From Fibrobacter succinogenes (GTDB lineage Bacteria; Fibrobacterota; Fibrobacteria; Fibrobacterales; Fibrobacteraceae), in contig CACZAD010000006.1 of NCBI GenBank assembly GCA_902779055.1, forward strand, positions 57,844 through 121,843: a DNA stretch of 64,000 bases, given 5' to 3'. Under the pieces are notes generated by a model. It worked only from the letters and a program-made list of their open reading frames with translations. It was not told where the DNA came from and did not search any database. The position numbers were made by a program, and so were the translations under genes. Shown piece by piece: positions 8,202 through 17,023 of the stretch; position 1 is the stretch's first letter; every line of letters starts with the position of its first letter.

Positions 8202-9596
8202 TTAAGGCTTCAGTTGCTCGTACATGACCTCAATCCACTCGGGACTGCGGGCGATGGATTCAACGCGAACTTCGTCAATGGCGCCGCTCCAAGTTTCGGT
8301 CTCGATTTCGTCGCCACCGATGCGGAAAGGAACACTGCGTTTCAGCTCGTTCGGCACGAACTCCCTTGCAAATCCAGCTCCATCGGAAACCGCAATCGCT
8401 ACAGGTTCGCCGTTCACATACATGCTCACCATGTGATTTTTGGAAACGAGCACGAGAAAAGCCCACTCCCCGACCGGTACGGAGGTCGAATCCCCGAAAT
8501 ACACCGCCTCGGGGCTGCCCGGCATACTTTTCATCACGGCAAATGTTCCGCTATTCACCTCGTAATGCCACTGGAATCGCGAAGTTGAATCGCTCCAATA
8601 ATCACGCTGGCTGAACAACACCTGATGTTCGCCATTGGGACCATTCCACTTGGTCCAAAGTGAAAGCGTAAAGTCACCTCCCGTAGGGTCAAGCGCATCG
8701 AGGTCGATAAATTGTCCCGGTTCCAAAAGAACAGCTTCACCTCGAACCCCCTCTACGTAATTTATGTTATCCACTAAAGAGGAATCGTGATTTAGCACCT
8801 TGACATCACCATCCATGCGGAGAACTTTTTGAATTTCTGGATTGCCATATCCATTCGGGAGATAATAATAATCCGGAAGGTAATAATGGAAACCATAGTA
8901 ACTCGCAATGACCGACATATCGCTGCTCGTAAGCATATCCCCGTTGACCGAAAGTTCAGGCAACTTAAGCGTATCCATCGAACCCAATGCCGTAAATTCA
9001 AACTGAGCGATTGCCGAATCACCTCGCACGTACACAAGGTCCATTCTATAACCCGACGGGATGGAATCGAACGCAAAGGAGCCGTCCTCGGCAATCGGCG
9101 AGCGCAAATGCGTTCCCGGAATGCGCATATAACCAGAAGTCGCCCCGGAGATTTTTCCGCTTACAGTCTTATGCGGACCAATACAAATCGTATCCTTCCT
9201 TACATAAGAAAGTCCATCGCCACGCAAGCCGGATTGTCCTTTGGATTCCGCATAAAAAAGCGGCATTTTTTTTAACTCCGAAAACCTTGTAATCGGGCCA
9301 AGCTTAAAGAATCCTGTAGAATCAGCGACCGTTTCAAGCGAATCCACAATTTCTTTTGAATTATCCAGATAAGCAACCACACGCGCAGCAGGCACGGCAC
9401 GCCCCTGCAAGTCTTGCACCACGCCAAAATATCTCAGCGTATCAGGCTCCCTTGCAATAGAATTCCCGATATCGGTCACTCCACCAGCAACATCATTGCT
9501 ACTTGAGCAAGCAAGAAGCACCAATAAAAACGCAAGCGACATCACGCACGCACTGCGACTATGCGACAACATTGAATAAACTCGCCTATTTTTCAT
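8202..9596 (-). CDS. LamG-domain lipoprotein
   Basis: A 464-residue predicted lipoprotein with lipobox LLAC. After the Cys comes a Ser/Asn-rich stretch, then a carboxypeptidase-regulatory-like beta-sandwich at about 55-125 (VVQDLQGRAVPAARVVAYLD). The C-terminal 180 residues form a laminin-G/concanavalin-like domain (FTLSLWTKWNGPNGEHQVLF ... GAIDEVRVES), often carbohydrate binding. It starts one base after the stop of the TIGR02147 gene, with AAGGAGGG as ribosome-binding site inside that gene's end, so the two are translationally linked. A paralogue lies at 19464-21134. The role is unknown; cell-surface glycan binding is inferred. Confidence 0.8.
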   Translation of the reverse strand: MKNRRVYSMLSHSRSACVMSLAFLLVLLACSSSNDVAGGVTDIGNSIAREPDTLRYFGVVQDLQGRAVPAARVVAYLDNSKEIVDSLETVADSTGFFKLGPITRFSELKKMPLFYAESKGQSGLRGDGLSYVRKDTICIGPHKTVSGKISGATSGYMRIPGTHLRSPIAEDGSFAFDSIPSGYRMDLVYVRGDSAIAQFEFTALGSMDTLKLPELSVNGDMLTSSDMSVIASYYGFHYYLPDYYYLPNGYGNPEIQKVLRMDGDVKVLNHDSSLVDNINYVEGVRGEAVLLEPGQFIDLDALDPTGGDFTLSLWTKWNGPNGEHQVLFSQRDYWSDSTSRFQWHYEVNSGTFAVMKSMPGSPEAVYFGDSTSVPVGEWAFLVLVSKNHMVSMYVNGEPVAIAVSDGAGFAREFVPNELKRSVPFRIGGDEIETETWSGAIDEVRVESIARSPEWIEVMYEQLKP

Positions 9597-9597
9597 T

Positions 9598-10437
9598 TCA
9601 TCCCTCCTTCCCTATTTTCTTGCTCATCGGGAACGCGACAAGCATCATTTCGTAAACGCGTTCCACTTCCGAATCATTAGCCGCACGGGCAATAATTTTC
9701 TTGCGGGCTTCTTCCAGCACCTCTACCGCATAATTGTAGGATTTTTCGCTCATCGCAAGAGTCGTGAACGCAGCAAAGCGCTCGTCTTTGGGCATGGATT
9801 CTACGGCACCCACCGCATGCTGCATATACTCATGACGGATGCGTCGCAAAGCCATTGGCGGAATTTCCGAAGCGTCGAGCATCTGCGATGTTTCGACATA
9901 GTGCTCACCCTCTTTTTTCAAAAGGCCCCATTCCAGCAGCTTTTTTACCGCATCGCGTGCCTCGTCCGTCGTTATCTGCGGCACAACTGAACGCGCCAAC
10001 ACACGGTAGTCACCATCCCAATCCGACGATACCGCCAACTCGCGCACAATCGGATAATACCACTTTTCGAAATACCCCTGTTCACGCGTGGTGACATGCG
10101 TAAATTCAATCTGCTTGCGAATCCGGACAATCTGATTCCATGCATTTTCGCGCTCATCAACTTGTTGCGCCTGGTTGTACTGAACCAGCGCTTCGAAATA
10201 CGTCCTTTGCAACGGTTCGAATTCCATCGCCTTTGAAATTTTTTCGATGGATTTCGGAGTCAAATTGAAACGGCCACGGATAACATTCAGACAATAAGAA
10301 GAGCTACTGAATCCCGCTTTTGCCGCAAAAAATCGATGCGAAAACACCGACCGCATTTTCTTCTGTTCCTCAAAATAGTCTTGCAGGAACTTGCGGAAGT
10401 CGTCATAGTCAAACAAGTGTTCAAGCGCAATGCACAT
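9598..10437 (-). CDS. TIGR02147/DUF4423-type putative regulator
   Basis: A 279-residue cytoplasmic protein of a family recalled as expanded in Fibrobacter. The N-terminal part (about 1-80) looks like a helix-turn-helix region: FDYDDFRKFLQDYF...FSHRFFAAKAGFSS...LTPKSIEKISKAM. The central part EYFEKWYYPIVRELA, and a winged-helix-like segment DEARDAVKKLLEWGLLKKEGEHYVETS near 150-185, fit the family. It is the first gene of a two-gene unit with the LamG lipoprotein. TTGATT-N17-TAGTTT ends six bases before the ATG. Its paralogue at 15889-16737 is about equally long. Control of neighbouring surface or secreted proteins is inferred. Confidence 0.8.
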   Translation of the reverse strand: MCIALEHLFDYDDFRKFLQDYFEEQKKMRSVFSHRFFAAKAGFSSSSYCLNVIRGRFNLTPKSIEKISKAMEFEPLQRTYFEALVQYNQAQQVDERENAWNQIVRIRKQIEFTHVTTREQGYFEKWYYPIVRELAVSSDWDGDYRVLARSVVPQITTDEARDAVKKLLEWGLLKKEGEHYVETSQMLDASEIPPMALRRIRHEYMQHAVGAVESMPKDERFAAFTTLAMSEKSYNYAVEVLEEARKKIIARAANDSEVERVYEMMLVAFPMSKKIGKEG

Positions 10438-10630
10438 AGTTTTAAACTAGAATATTTTTACACAGAAATCAAGAAATTAAGCAAAATTACAATTAAATCA
10501 ATATATTTCATTAATTATTCTTACACATTTACACACTTCTAACACAGAAAATCATTCCATTTTTCTTAAAAACTTGCACTAGGGCACACCAAAAATTATT
10601 TCTCTAAATAGCATAAAAATGGAGTGTGTT
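10438..10630. promoter_or_regulatory. AT-rich divergent promoter region
   Basis: The gap between the TIGR02147 gene (minus) and the secreted peptidase (plus) is strongly AT-rich. Toward the plus strand TTGCAC (10574-10579) has a 17-base spacer to TATTTC. Toward the minus strand TTGATT and TAGTTT lie next to the start codon. No pectinase-type GTTGTC dyad is present. The hexamers are weak matches. Confidence 0.35.
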
Positions 10631-13045
10631 ATGCAAAAAAGTTGTTTGGGATGGATTCCGGGCGCCGTTTTGTCGGCTGCCCTAGGTGTTCACGTATATG
10701 CGGCGTCGGGTGATGCTTACACATGGCCCGGCTACCGCAGCGACCTGGATTACGATACCAAATCGAACCTAGGCGAAATCAAGCCGCCTACAAAATTCAA
10801 TGACGATTGTTCGGGCGTTACCGGCAAAAAGGCTGGCAAATGGTGGGCATTCTATTGGGGCAAGGATCGCGACAGCCGCATTACCGACGTGACCATTGAT
10901 TCGATTCTCAAAAAGTACGATACCGATTTTGAATACTTGTACAACGAAATGGGCTGGGCTCCTGACGCACAGGCACAAGAAGGCAAGTACAGTGCTATTT
11001 ATTATTACGGTTCAGGCACTTGCGCGGGCGGCGCCAAAGAAGACACTACGGGCGGTTGGCAAACGTGGGTCGCGGGCTACACGGCAGTCGCAGCATCGTT
11101 TTACCCGCTTTACAGTTTTAACACAAGTTGCCCTTACCGCGATCGCGTAGCGCAAATGGATGCGATGATTCATGAGGGAATTCACTCGATGACGAATGGT
11201 TACCCCGGCGCAAAGGATGCGCACTGGTTCCAAGAAGCGGGCAACACCTGGATTCAGCAGGATATGTTCAGCCACCGCGACGGTGTTTACAGCGGTATGG
11301 GATTCTTGAACGCGGCGACGGTCGTTGCGCCGTTTATGCCAATTGAAACTTATTCGGGCTGGCTGATTGACGGTACCTTCGGTGGTCCTGGCGGCGGTGC
11401 CGATGGCGGTGGCGTGACCGGCAAGAACCAGCGTTACCTGCTGGGGGGCTCGCAGTACAGCAACATCTTCCCGACGTTTATCGGCACATGGATCGGCACG
11501 GGTGCGGTTCGCTGGATTTACGGAAATGCTTATGGCAAGACCAAATACCTGCTTGAAACTTACGGCCTCGACAAGGGTCTTGGCGATGCGGGCGTGCGCA
11601 GGCTCATTACCGAATTCCGCGCAAGGCTTGCAATGCTAGACATGAAAAAATGGTCCGGTGAAATCAAGAATTTGCTGAACCAGCATTTTGGAAGCGACAC
11701 CTACTGGGAACAGGACATGTGGGACAATAACAGGAAAAGTTACACCTGGACCATGACGCCCTACCAGACGATGACGGAAAGCAACGGCTACCTTGTTCCG
11801 AATCAGGAAACGACTCCGGGATGGTCGGGCTCGAATGTGGTGCCGCTGAAGGTGCAAAGCGGCGCTAAAGAAGTGACGGTGAGTTTCTACCCGAACGGCG
11901 CAAATTCCAATAACAAGAATATGAACTTCTTGCTGTGCTACCGTGCAACCGACGGAACGCCTGTATACAGCGAACCCATTACGGGCGAAGGCAAAGCAAC
12001 GCTGAGACTCGACAAGACGCCGTCATCGACAAACGGAACGCAAATGGTTTTTGCGGTAATCGTGAATACCGATTACCAGTACACAGGCAACACGGGAATT
12101 CGTAAGTTACACTACGATTATAAGCTGAAGCCCGAAGCAGGCGTAAGCGGCGCAGGGGCGGCAAACGTCAAGTATTACAACGACTTCAAGCTTGATTACA
12201 AGTGGCCCGAAATCGGAGACGCACCGACAAGTTCGAGCAGCAGCATTACGCAAAATTCGAGCAGTTCCGTATCGCCGGAATCTTCGAGCAGCAGCGAGAT
12301 GCCCGCGAGCTCTAGCAGTTCCGCAAAAATCGTCACGGACGGCGCAACCACATACAACATCACAGCGACACTCCCGATTGACGACAACTATGCCACCGTT
12401 TCTGCAAAATTCAACGCTAGCGAAGTCGCGAAGAAGCTCGGTCTTACCGCAACAACGCTCACACAGGCACAATTCTTCGCACTTGAAAACGACGGGAACA
12501 TCGTCACCAACAGCACGGCAAACACACCGGGCCATTGGTTCAGCAAAGATGGCAAAGTCGTTGAATGGGGCGAAACCGCCTATGTATTCAGCGAAGCTGA
12601 TTTGGCAAACGGGACTCTCGCGATAGGCCACTACCCCAACCGCGTCAGCAACGGAGAAAAATACAGCTTTACGCAGGGACTTGCTTACAACGGGAAAACA
12701 GTCCTCTTCAATATCACGACCAACATCACCAACGAATCTGGAAGCGACGAAGGTGGAAAGACCACAGCTCTGATGTACGGACTTGATAAAGTTTCGACAC
12801 ACATGAACCTCGCCCTCCGTAATGGAAATCTCGAAATCCGTTACACGCTCCCTCAGCGCGACAATGTAAAAATCAGCCTATTCAACGGATTCGGAGCATT
12901 GTTCGCACAAGAAATCACGGGAATGCAAAACGCAGGCACGCACACGCGCTCGCTCAACATGAGTCAAATGCCGCGCGGCACCTACATCGTAAAAATCACG
13001 ACGGGCAGCTATCGCGAAGCAAAACCAATTAACATCACAAGATAA
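10631..13045 (+). CDS. Secreted HEXXH metallopeptidase-like protein with DUF4859 and T9SS-type tail
   Basis: An 804-residue exported protein. The signal peptide ends near AHVYA-like residue 24 (GVHVYA/ASGD). A zincin motif HEGIH lies near residue 181 with AHWFQEAGN about 20 residues later, resembling basic-secretory-protein peptidases. A beta-sandwich follows (about 380-520), then a Ser-rich linker (about 531-570), a DUF4859-like domain (about 573-700), and a C-terminal domain of about 75 residues (VKISLFNGFGALFAQEITGM...RGTYIVKI) that matches type IX sorting domains. The start at 10631 is preferred because GGAG of the ribosome-binding site lies six bases upstream and overlaps the outer ATG at 10619. 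Substrate unknown. Confidence 0.75.
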   Translation: MQKSCLGWIPGAVLSAALGVHVYAASGDAYTWPGYRSDLDYDTKSNLGEIKPPTKFNDDCSGVTGKKAGKWWAFYWGKDRDSRITDVTIDSILKKYDTDFEYLYNEMGWAPDAQAQEGKYSAIYYYGSGTCAGGAKEDTTGGWQTWVAGYTAVAASFYPLYSFNTSCPYRDRVAQMDAMIHEGIHSMTNGYPGAKDAHWFQEAGNTWIQQDMFSHRDGVYSGMGFLNAATVVAPFMPIETYSGWLIDGTFGGPGGGADGGGVTGKNQRYLLGGSQYSNIFPTFIGTWIGTGAVRWIYGNAYGKTKYLLETYGLDKGLGDAGVRRLITEFRARLAMLDMKKWSGEIKNLLNQHFGSDTYWEQDMWDNNRKSYTWTMTPYQTMTESNGYLVPNQETTPGWSGSNVVPLKVQSGAKEVTVSFYPNGANSNNKNMNFLLCYRATDGTPVYSEPITGEGKATLRLDKTPSSTNGTQMVFAVIVNTDYQYTGNTGIRKLHYDYKLKPEAGVSGAGAANVKYYNDFKLDYKWPEIGDAPTSSSSSITQNSSSSVSPESSSSSEMPASSSSSAKIVTDGATTYNITATLPIDDNYATVSAKFNASEVAKKLGLTATTLTQAQFFALENDGNIVTNSTANTPGHWFSKDGKVVEWGETAYVFSEADLANGTLAIGHYPNRVSNGEKYSFTQGLAYNGKTVLFNITTNITNESGSDEGGKTTALMYGLDKVSTHMNLALRNGNLEIRYTLPQRDNVKISLFNGFGALFAQEITGMQNAGTHTRSLNMSQMPRGTYIVKITTGSYREAKPINITR

Positions 13046-13086
13046 ACGAGCAAAAAAAGCAGCCCCCGTACAGGGTTATGTTCTAG
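13045..13086 (+). other. Out-of-frame remnant of the PYRVMF C-terminal tag
   Basis: In a frame different from the peptidase, bases just past its stop encode NEQKKQPPYRVMF and then TAG at 13084-13086. The two pectate lyases end FEKQIPYRVMF. The match of KxQxPYRVMF-stop right after another secreted-protein gene indicates a former or alternative 3' end. The frame is closed by TAA at 13030, so a frameshift in the last codons of the peptidase would be needed to reach it. Confidence 0.6.
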
Positions 13087-13087
13087 C

Positions 13088-13103
13088 GTAGTCCACGGAC
13101 AAC
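13088..13103. promoter_or_regulatory. GTTGTC-type dyad upstream of the second pectate lyase gene
   Basis: GTAGTC-CACG-GACAAC matches the palindrome at 6125-6140 with one arm mismatch and the same spacing. It lies 69 bases before the lyase ATG, nearly the same distance as at the first lyase (75 bases). Confidence 0.5.
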
Positions 13104-13121
13104 CTTAAATTTCAAGAGTTC

Positions 13122-13150
13122 TACCCTCGATGTTGAATCGAGGGTATTTT
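13122..13150 (+). terminator. Terminator between peptidase and second pectate lyase
   Basis: TACCCTCGAT-GTTGA-ATCGAGGGTA perfect 10-bp stem followed by TTTTTAT. It lies between the dyad at 13088 and the lyase start, so it could also act as an attenuator in the lyase leader if transcription begins upstream of it. Confidence 0.75.
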
Positions 13151-13172
13151 TATATGCAACAGGGAGTATGTT

Positions 13173-15812
13173 ATGGGATATTTTAAATCAATGTTGGTTT
13201 TGGGACTTGCTGCGCATGCCTTCGCGGGTTCGCCAATCGTCAAAGTTGATTTCGACATGAGCGGACGCAATTCAAGCGAGGTGACAGAGCCGAATTATGT
13301 GCCGTGGGTAGTTTCGGGAGTCACTTCCAAGGATACGACGATTTCTGGTGTAAAAATTGGAATTGCCGGTAGCGGAAATCTCAAGGCGAACTGGTACAAG
13401 GCAGGAGTACAATCACCTTCCTATGCAAAACTAGTGTGCGATGGTGTGATGGTCGAAGGCGGCGGAAACATTACTCTCACGTTCTCGAATCTTGCAGCAG
13501 GGACGCACAGCCTCCTTTTGTACCTGAACAACATCGATGGCGTTGCGGCAAGTAACAGCATTGATGTCTATGTGAACAATTCGAAGCAAGCCTCGGTCAA
13601 ACCAACAAATCGAGCGCTTTCGACTTCCGAATCAGCAATCGCGTATGTAACTTTTTCCGTGAGCGGCGCAAGCGCATCGACTGCCATAAAGCTAAACACG
13701 AGTACGATTACCCTGAATGGTTTTGAATTGAATGTGCCCAATGCGGCGGCGCAGGCAACTGGCCCTTCGCCTGCAGATTTGGATTATCACGCACCGCACG
13801 AAAACGGAGCCTTGACACTTTCATGGACTGCAGCGAAATCCGCAAAAAAACATCAGGTTTATTTTGGTACGGATTCTGCAACGGTTTTAAAGGCGACAGC
13901 CTCGACAGCCGACGTTTACAAAGGCGAGCAGACGGCAGCGACATACAAAGTTTCGGACACAAATCCATTGCAGACCTACTATTGGCGCGTGGATGAAGTT
14001 GATGCGAACGGAACGGTTACAGCAGGAAATATCTGGTCATTCAAACCAGGGCGTTTAGCGTTTGAAGGAGCCGAGGGCTATGGTCGTAACGCGGTCGGTG
14101 GCCGTGGCGGAAAAGTCGTGTACGTAACAAATCTGAACGACGATGGCGCCGGCAGTTTGCGCGAAGCGTGTACAGCAGATATCGGTCCACGAACCATCAT
14201 GTTCAAAGTCGCAGGCGTAATACAACTCAAAAGTCGTTTGGTCTGCAATCAGGACTATGTGACGATTGCTGGGCAGACAGCTCCGGGTAAAGGAATTACA
14301 ATCAAAAGCGCTCCCATCGGCTTTACGGGCAAGGATATGGTTATCCGCTTTATGCGCGTGCGCTTAGGTTACGGCACAACTTACGATGGCATGGGCCTTA
14401 CAGGTGGCGACCACAGCATTCTTGATCACGCAAGTATCAGCTGGACAATTGACGAAGCTTTTTCTAGTCGCGGAGGCAAAAACCTGACGCTACAACGCAC
14501 TTTGATTTCGGAAGCCTTGGATGTTGCCGACCACCAAAATTATGCAGCAGGAACAGGGCATGGATACGCAGCAACAATCGGCGGCGACATCGGGAGTTTT
14601 CACCACAACTTGCTGGCGCACAACGCAGGGCGCAACTGGAGTCTTGGCGGTGGGCTAGACGGTAACGGCTATTATGCAGGTCGCCTGGACATTTTTAACA
14701 ACGTGGTCTACAATTGGAAAAGTCGCGTGACCGATGGCGGAGCGCACGAAGTAAACTTCGTCGGCAATTACTACAAGGAAGGCGCAGGCACAGCTCTTCA
14801 CGGCTATACGTTGCGCGCCCAATTTGAAGGAACTGGCAAAGGTTCGCAAGCTTACTATTACCACAACAACATTTTGCAAGCTGCAAACGGTTCATTCACT
14901 TGCAATGGGAACAACGACAACTGCGGACGCGAATACACACTGAGCGGCGGGCAAGTTCTCGATTGGGAACCATGGAACAGCAAACCTTTCTTCGCCTCTT
15001 ACGCCACTGTACAAAGCGCATCGGCAGCATACAAGGACGTGCTGAGCGATGTAGGCCAAACCATGCCCATTCTCGACAATCATGACCAACGCATGATTCG
15101 TGAAACAAAAAACGGGACTTACAGCGTCGTGGGTTCTGTCGGCAAAACCAAAGGAATTCCCGACCGCGAAACGGACGCAGTTGACACAGCGAATATCAAG
15201 GGCTGGGAACCGTATCCGAGCACAAGCTGGGCAAACGATTACGACTCCGATCTCGATGGTCTCCCGGACTGGTGGGAAAATATGTACGGTTACAATCCGA
15301 AATCCAAGAGCGGTGACTTTAGCGACGCAAACAAAGACCGATTGGGTGACGGTTGGACAGAACTGGAACGCTACCTGGAATGGATGGCTCGCGCGCACTA
15401 CACCTTCGCGAAAGGCGAAACCCAAGTCATTGACCTTGCTCAATTTACCAAGGGCTACGACAACGGCTCCTATACCGTGAACGCCCCGACAGGCGTTACC
15501 GCAACCGTGAGCGGATCCAAACTAACCATAAAACTCGCCAACAACTTCGGTGGCGTGGGCTACATCAAATTTACGCTCAAGGACAATGCAGGCGATACCT
15601 TTAGCCGCGACATCGGCGTGACGCAACAGCTCGCAATATCATCTATTGTCGCAGGAGACTCCACAGAAGTCGGTGATTCAACAACTACCGCAATTATGAA
15701 TCGACAAGCGGCAAACCGCAATGATTTACGTCTGTTCCCTCGCAAGCAAGGTTTCCACGACTTGAAAGGCCGCCGCTTCGAAAAGCAAATTCCATACAGA
15801 GTAATGTTTTAA
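13173..15812 (+). CDS. Multidomain secreted pectate lyase with C-terminal PYRVMF tag
   Basis: An 879-residue exported lyase. The signal peptide is about 19 residues. Residues 20-190 form a beta-sandwich resembling a carbohydrate-binding module, followed by a fibronectin-III-like domain at about 197-292 (TYYWRVDEVDANG). The lyase beta-helix covers about 293-640 (EGAEGYGRNAVGGRGGKVVY, VTIAGQTAPGKGITI, LDHASISW). A DSDLDGLPDWWENMYGYNP calcium-type motif lies near 691. The tail HDLKGRRFEKQIPYRVMF is identical in sequence to that of the lyase at 6216, though the codons differ. GGGAG precedes the ATG by six bases. Confidence 0.87.
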   Translation: MGYFKSMLVLGLAAHAFAGSPIVKVDFDMSGRNSSEVTEPNYVPWVVSGVTSKDTTISGVKIGIAGSGNLKANWYKAGVQSPSYAKLVCDGVMVEGGGNITLTFSNLAAGTHSLLLYLNNIDGVAASNSIDVYVNNSKQASVKPTNRALSTSESAIAYVTFSVSGASASTAIKLNTSTITLNGFELNVPNAAAQATGPSPADLDYHAPHENGALTLSWTAAKSAKKHQVYFGTDSATVLKATASTADVYKGEQTAATYKVSDTNPLQTYYWRVDEVDANGTVTAGNIWSFKPGRLAFEGAEGYGRNAVGGRGGKVVYVTNLNDDGAGSLREACTADIGPRTIMFKVAGVIQLKSRLVCNQDYVTIAGQTAPGKGITIKSAPIGFTGKDMVIRFMRVRLGYGTTYDGMGLTGGDHSILDHASISWTIDEAFSSRGGKNLTLQRTLISEALDVADHQNYAAGTGHGYAATIGGDIGSFHHNLLAHNAGRNWSLGGGLDGNGYYAGRLDIFNNVVYNWKSRVTDGGAHEVNFVGNYYKEGAGTALHGYTLRAQFEGTGKGSQAYYYHNNILQAANGSFTCNGNNDNCGREYTLSGGQVLDWEPWNSKPFFASYATVQSASAAYKDVLSDVGQTMPILDNHDQRMIRETKNGTYSVVGSVGKTKGIPDRETDAVDTANIKGWEPYPSTSWANDYDSDLDGLPDWWENMYGYNPKSKSGDFSDANKDRLGDGWTELERYLEWMARAHYTFAKGETQVIDLAQFTKGYDNGSYTVNAPTGVTATVSGSKLTIKLANNFGGVGYIKFTLKDNAGDTFSRDIGVTQQLAISSIVAGDSTEVGDSTTTAIMNRQAANRNDLRLFPRKQGFHDLKGRRFEKQIPYRVMF

Positions 15813-15833
15813 ATATTCTCATCAACCTAACCA

Positions 15834-15865
15834 AAACACCTCGGCGAACGCCGAGGTGTTTCGTT
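15834..15865. terminator. Bidirectional terminator between lyase and TIGR02147 gene
   Basis: AAACACCTCGGC (15834-15845) and GCCGAGGTGTTT (15850-15861) form a perfect 12-bp stem between two convergent genes, with A-rich and T-rich flanks. Confidence 0.8.
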
Positions 15866-15888
15866 GTAGGATTTGATAGAGAGAAAAA

Positions 15889-16737
15889 TTATTTTCCGCC
15901 GACAGGGAACAGCGCAAATTGCAACTGAAAAACTTTATCTGAATTCTTATCTTCTTCAGCGATGAGCGCAATTTCCTTGCGGAAGGCGTTGATGCGCTCC
16001 ACGATGCGTTCGTAGCCCTCCTGGCTTATGCCTAGCGTAAGCCCAGAAACATGACGCGAGCCCGGCGGGTCGCGATCAATAGAATCCACAGCAAGCTTTA
16101 GACAATGCTGGTGGAAACCGCGCAGCGCAAGTTTTGACGTGCGGTCCCCCGTGCTAATGGCACTTTCGGTAAGCACGTATTTGCCGTCGTCCCCTTTCTT
16201 GATAAGTTCGCAATCTTCCAGCAACTTCACCGATTTTTTCGCCTCGTCTGCCGTCACATGCGGGTGGACCATTTTCGCAAGCGCTTCGTAATCGCCGTCA
16301 AAACCGAACATACCGATAAGGCTGCGGATAATCAGATGCCGCCAATGCGAATACACCATATACTGCGTATGCCCGAGAATATGCTGCTTTTCGGAAAAAC
16401 GCACGACCTTGAGCGCCGCCTGCATTTCTTCAAACGCAGCATTGCGCTCGTCCATTGTTTCCGCCTGATTGAACTTCACAAGCCCAATAAAAAACTCGGT
16501 TTCGTGCTTGCCCAAGCGAAGTCCAGACGCGACCTTCGGGATGCTCGCGCTCGAAAGGTTCTTGTCGCCGTTCATTACGCGACTGATGAAATCCTTGGCC
16601 TTGAACCCGATTTTATCAGAGAAAACGCGGAGCGAAAAGGCAGGGTTCGCCTCCTTCTTTGCGTTGTAATAATCTTTCAAAAATTCCCGGTAATCCAGGT
16701 ATTCGAAGATTTTTTTCCCTAGTTTCTTTTCGCCCAT
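15889..16737 (-). CDS. TIGR02147/DUF4423-type putative regulator (second copy)
   Basis: A 282-residue paralogue of the protein at 9598-10437 with the same layout: FEYLDYREFLKDYYNAKK at the N-terminus, FSLRVFSDKIGFKAKDFISR as helix-turn-helix candidate, and DEAKKSVKLLEDCELIKKGDDGKYVLTE as winged-helix-like segment near 165-195. It lies between two pectate lyase genes, divergent from the third lyase at 17024. The dyad at 16792-16807 lies 54 bases upstream of its start. TACATTTA ends four bases before the ATG, with no clear ribosome-binding site. A role in controlling the pectinase genes is a reasonable inference only. Confidence 0.8.
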   Translation of the reverse strand: MGEKKLGKKIFEYLDYREFLKDYYNAKKEANPAFSLRVFSDKIGFKAKDFISRVMNGDKNLSSASIPKVASGLRLGKHETEFFIGLVKFNQAETMDERNAAFEEMQAALKVVRFSEKQHILGHTQYMVYSHWRHLIIRSLIGMFGFDGDYEALAKMVHPHVTADEAKKSVKLLEDCELIKKGDDGKYVLTESAISTGDRTSKLALRGFHQHCLKLAVDSIDRDPPGSRHVSGLTLGISQEGYERIVERINAFRKEIALIAEEDKNSDKVFQLQFALFPVGGK

Positions 16738-17023
16738 GCCCTAAATGTAAGAAAAATGGCCCATAAAAGGGTAGAATTTTTCATTTTTAGCGTTGTCCAG
16801 AAACAACGAGAAATTCGGCTTAAGGAGAAAAGCGCTTTGAAGAGCGCACTGCAAGATATAGATTATGGGTATGGGGGAATAATCCCCCTAATTGCAGCCC
16901 GCTTCGCGGTCTTCCATTACCCCCAATGCGGGCTTCAGACGCCAGCCCGCAACGCCTGGCTTAATTGCTATAAAGGGATGGAACAAGCCAAAAGTTGGGT
17001 AATCGCAAAAAAAGTGAGGAACA
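16738..17023. other. Divergent intergenic region with dyads and a shared composite repeat
   Basis: No gene is supported here; a 101-codon open frame has no coding character. The region contains the GTTGTC dyad (16792-16807), GGGGGAATAATCCCCC followed by TAATTGCAGCCC (16873-16900), and AGCCCGC pairing with GCGGGCT. The GGGGG..TCCCC..ATTGCAGCCC block recurs at 32872-32902. Confidence 0.5.
16792..16807. promoter_or_regulatory. GTTGTC-type dyad between TIGR02147 gene and third pectate lyase
   Basis: GTTGTC-CAGA-AACAAC differs from the perfect palindrome at 6125 by one arm base. It lies 216 bases before the lyase at 17024 and 54 bases before the divergent TIGR02147 gene. Confidence 0.45.
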
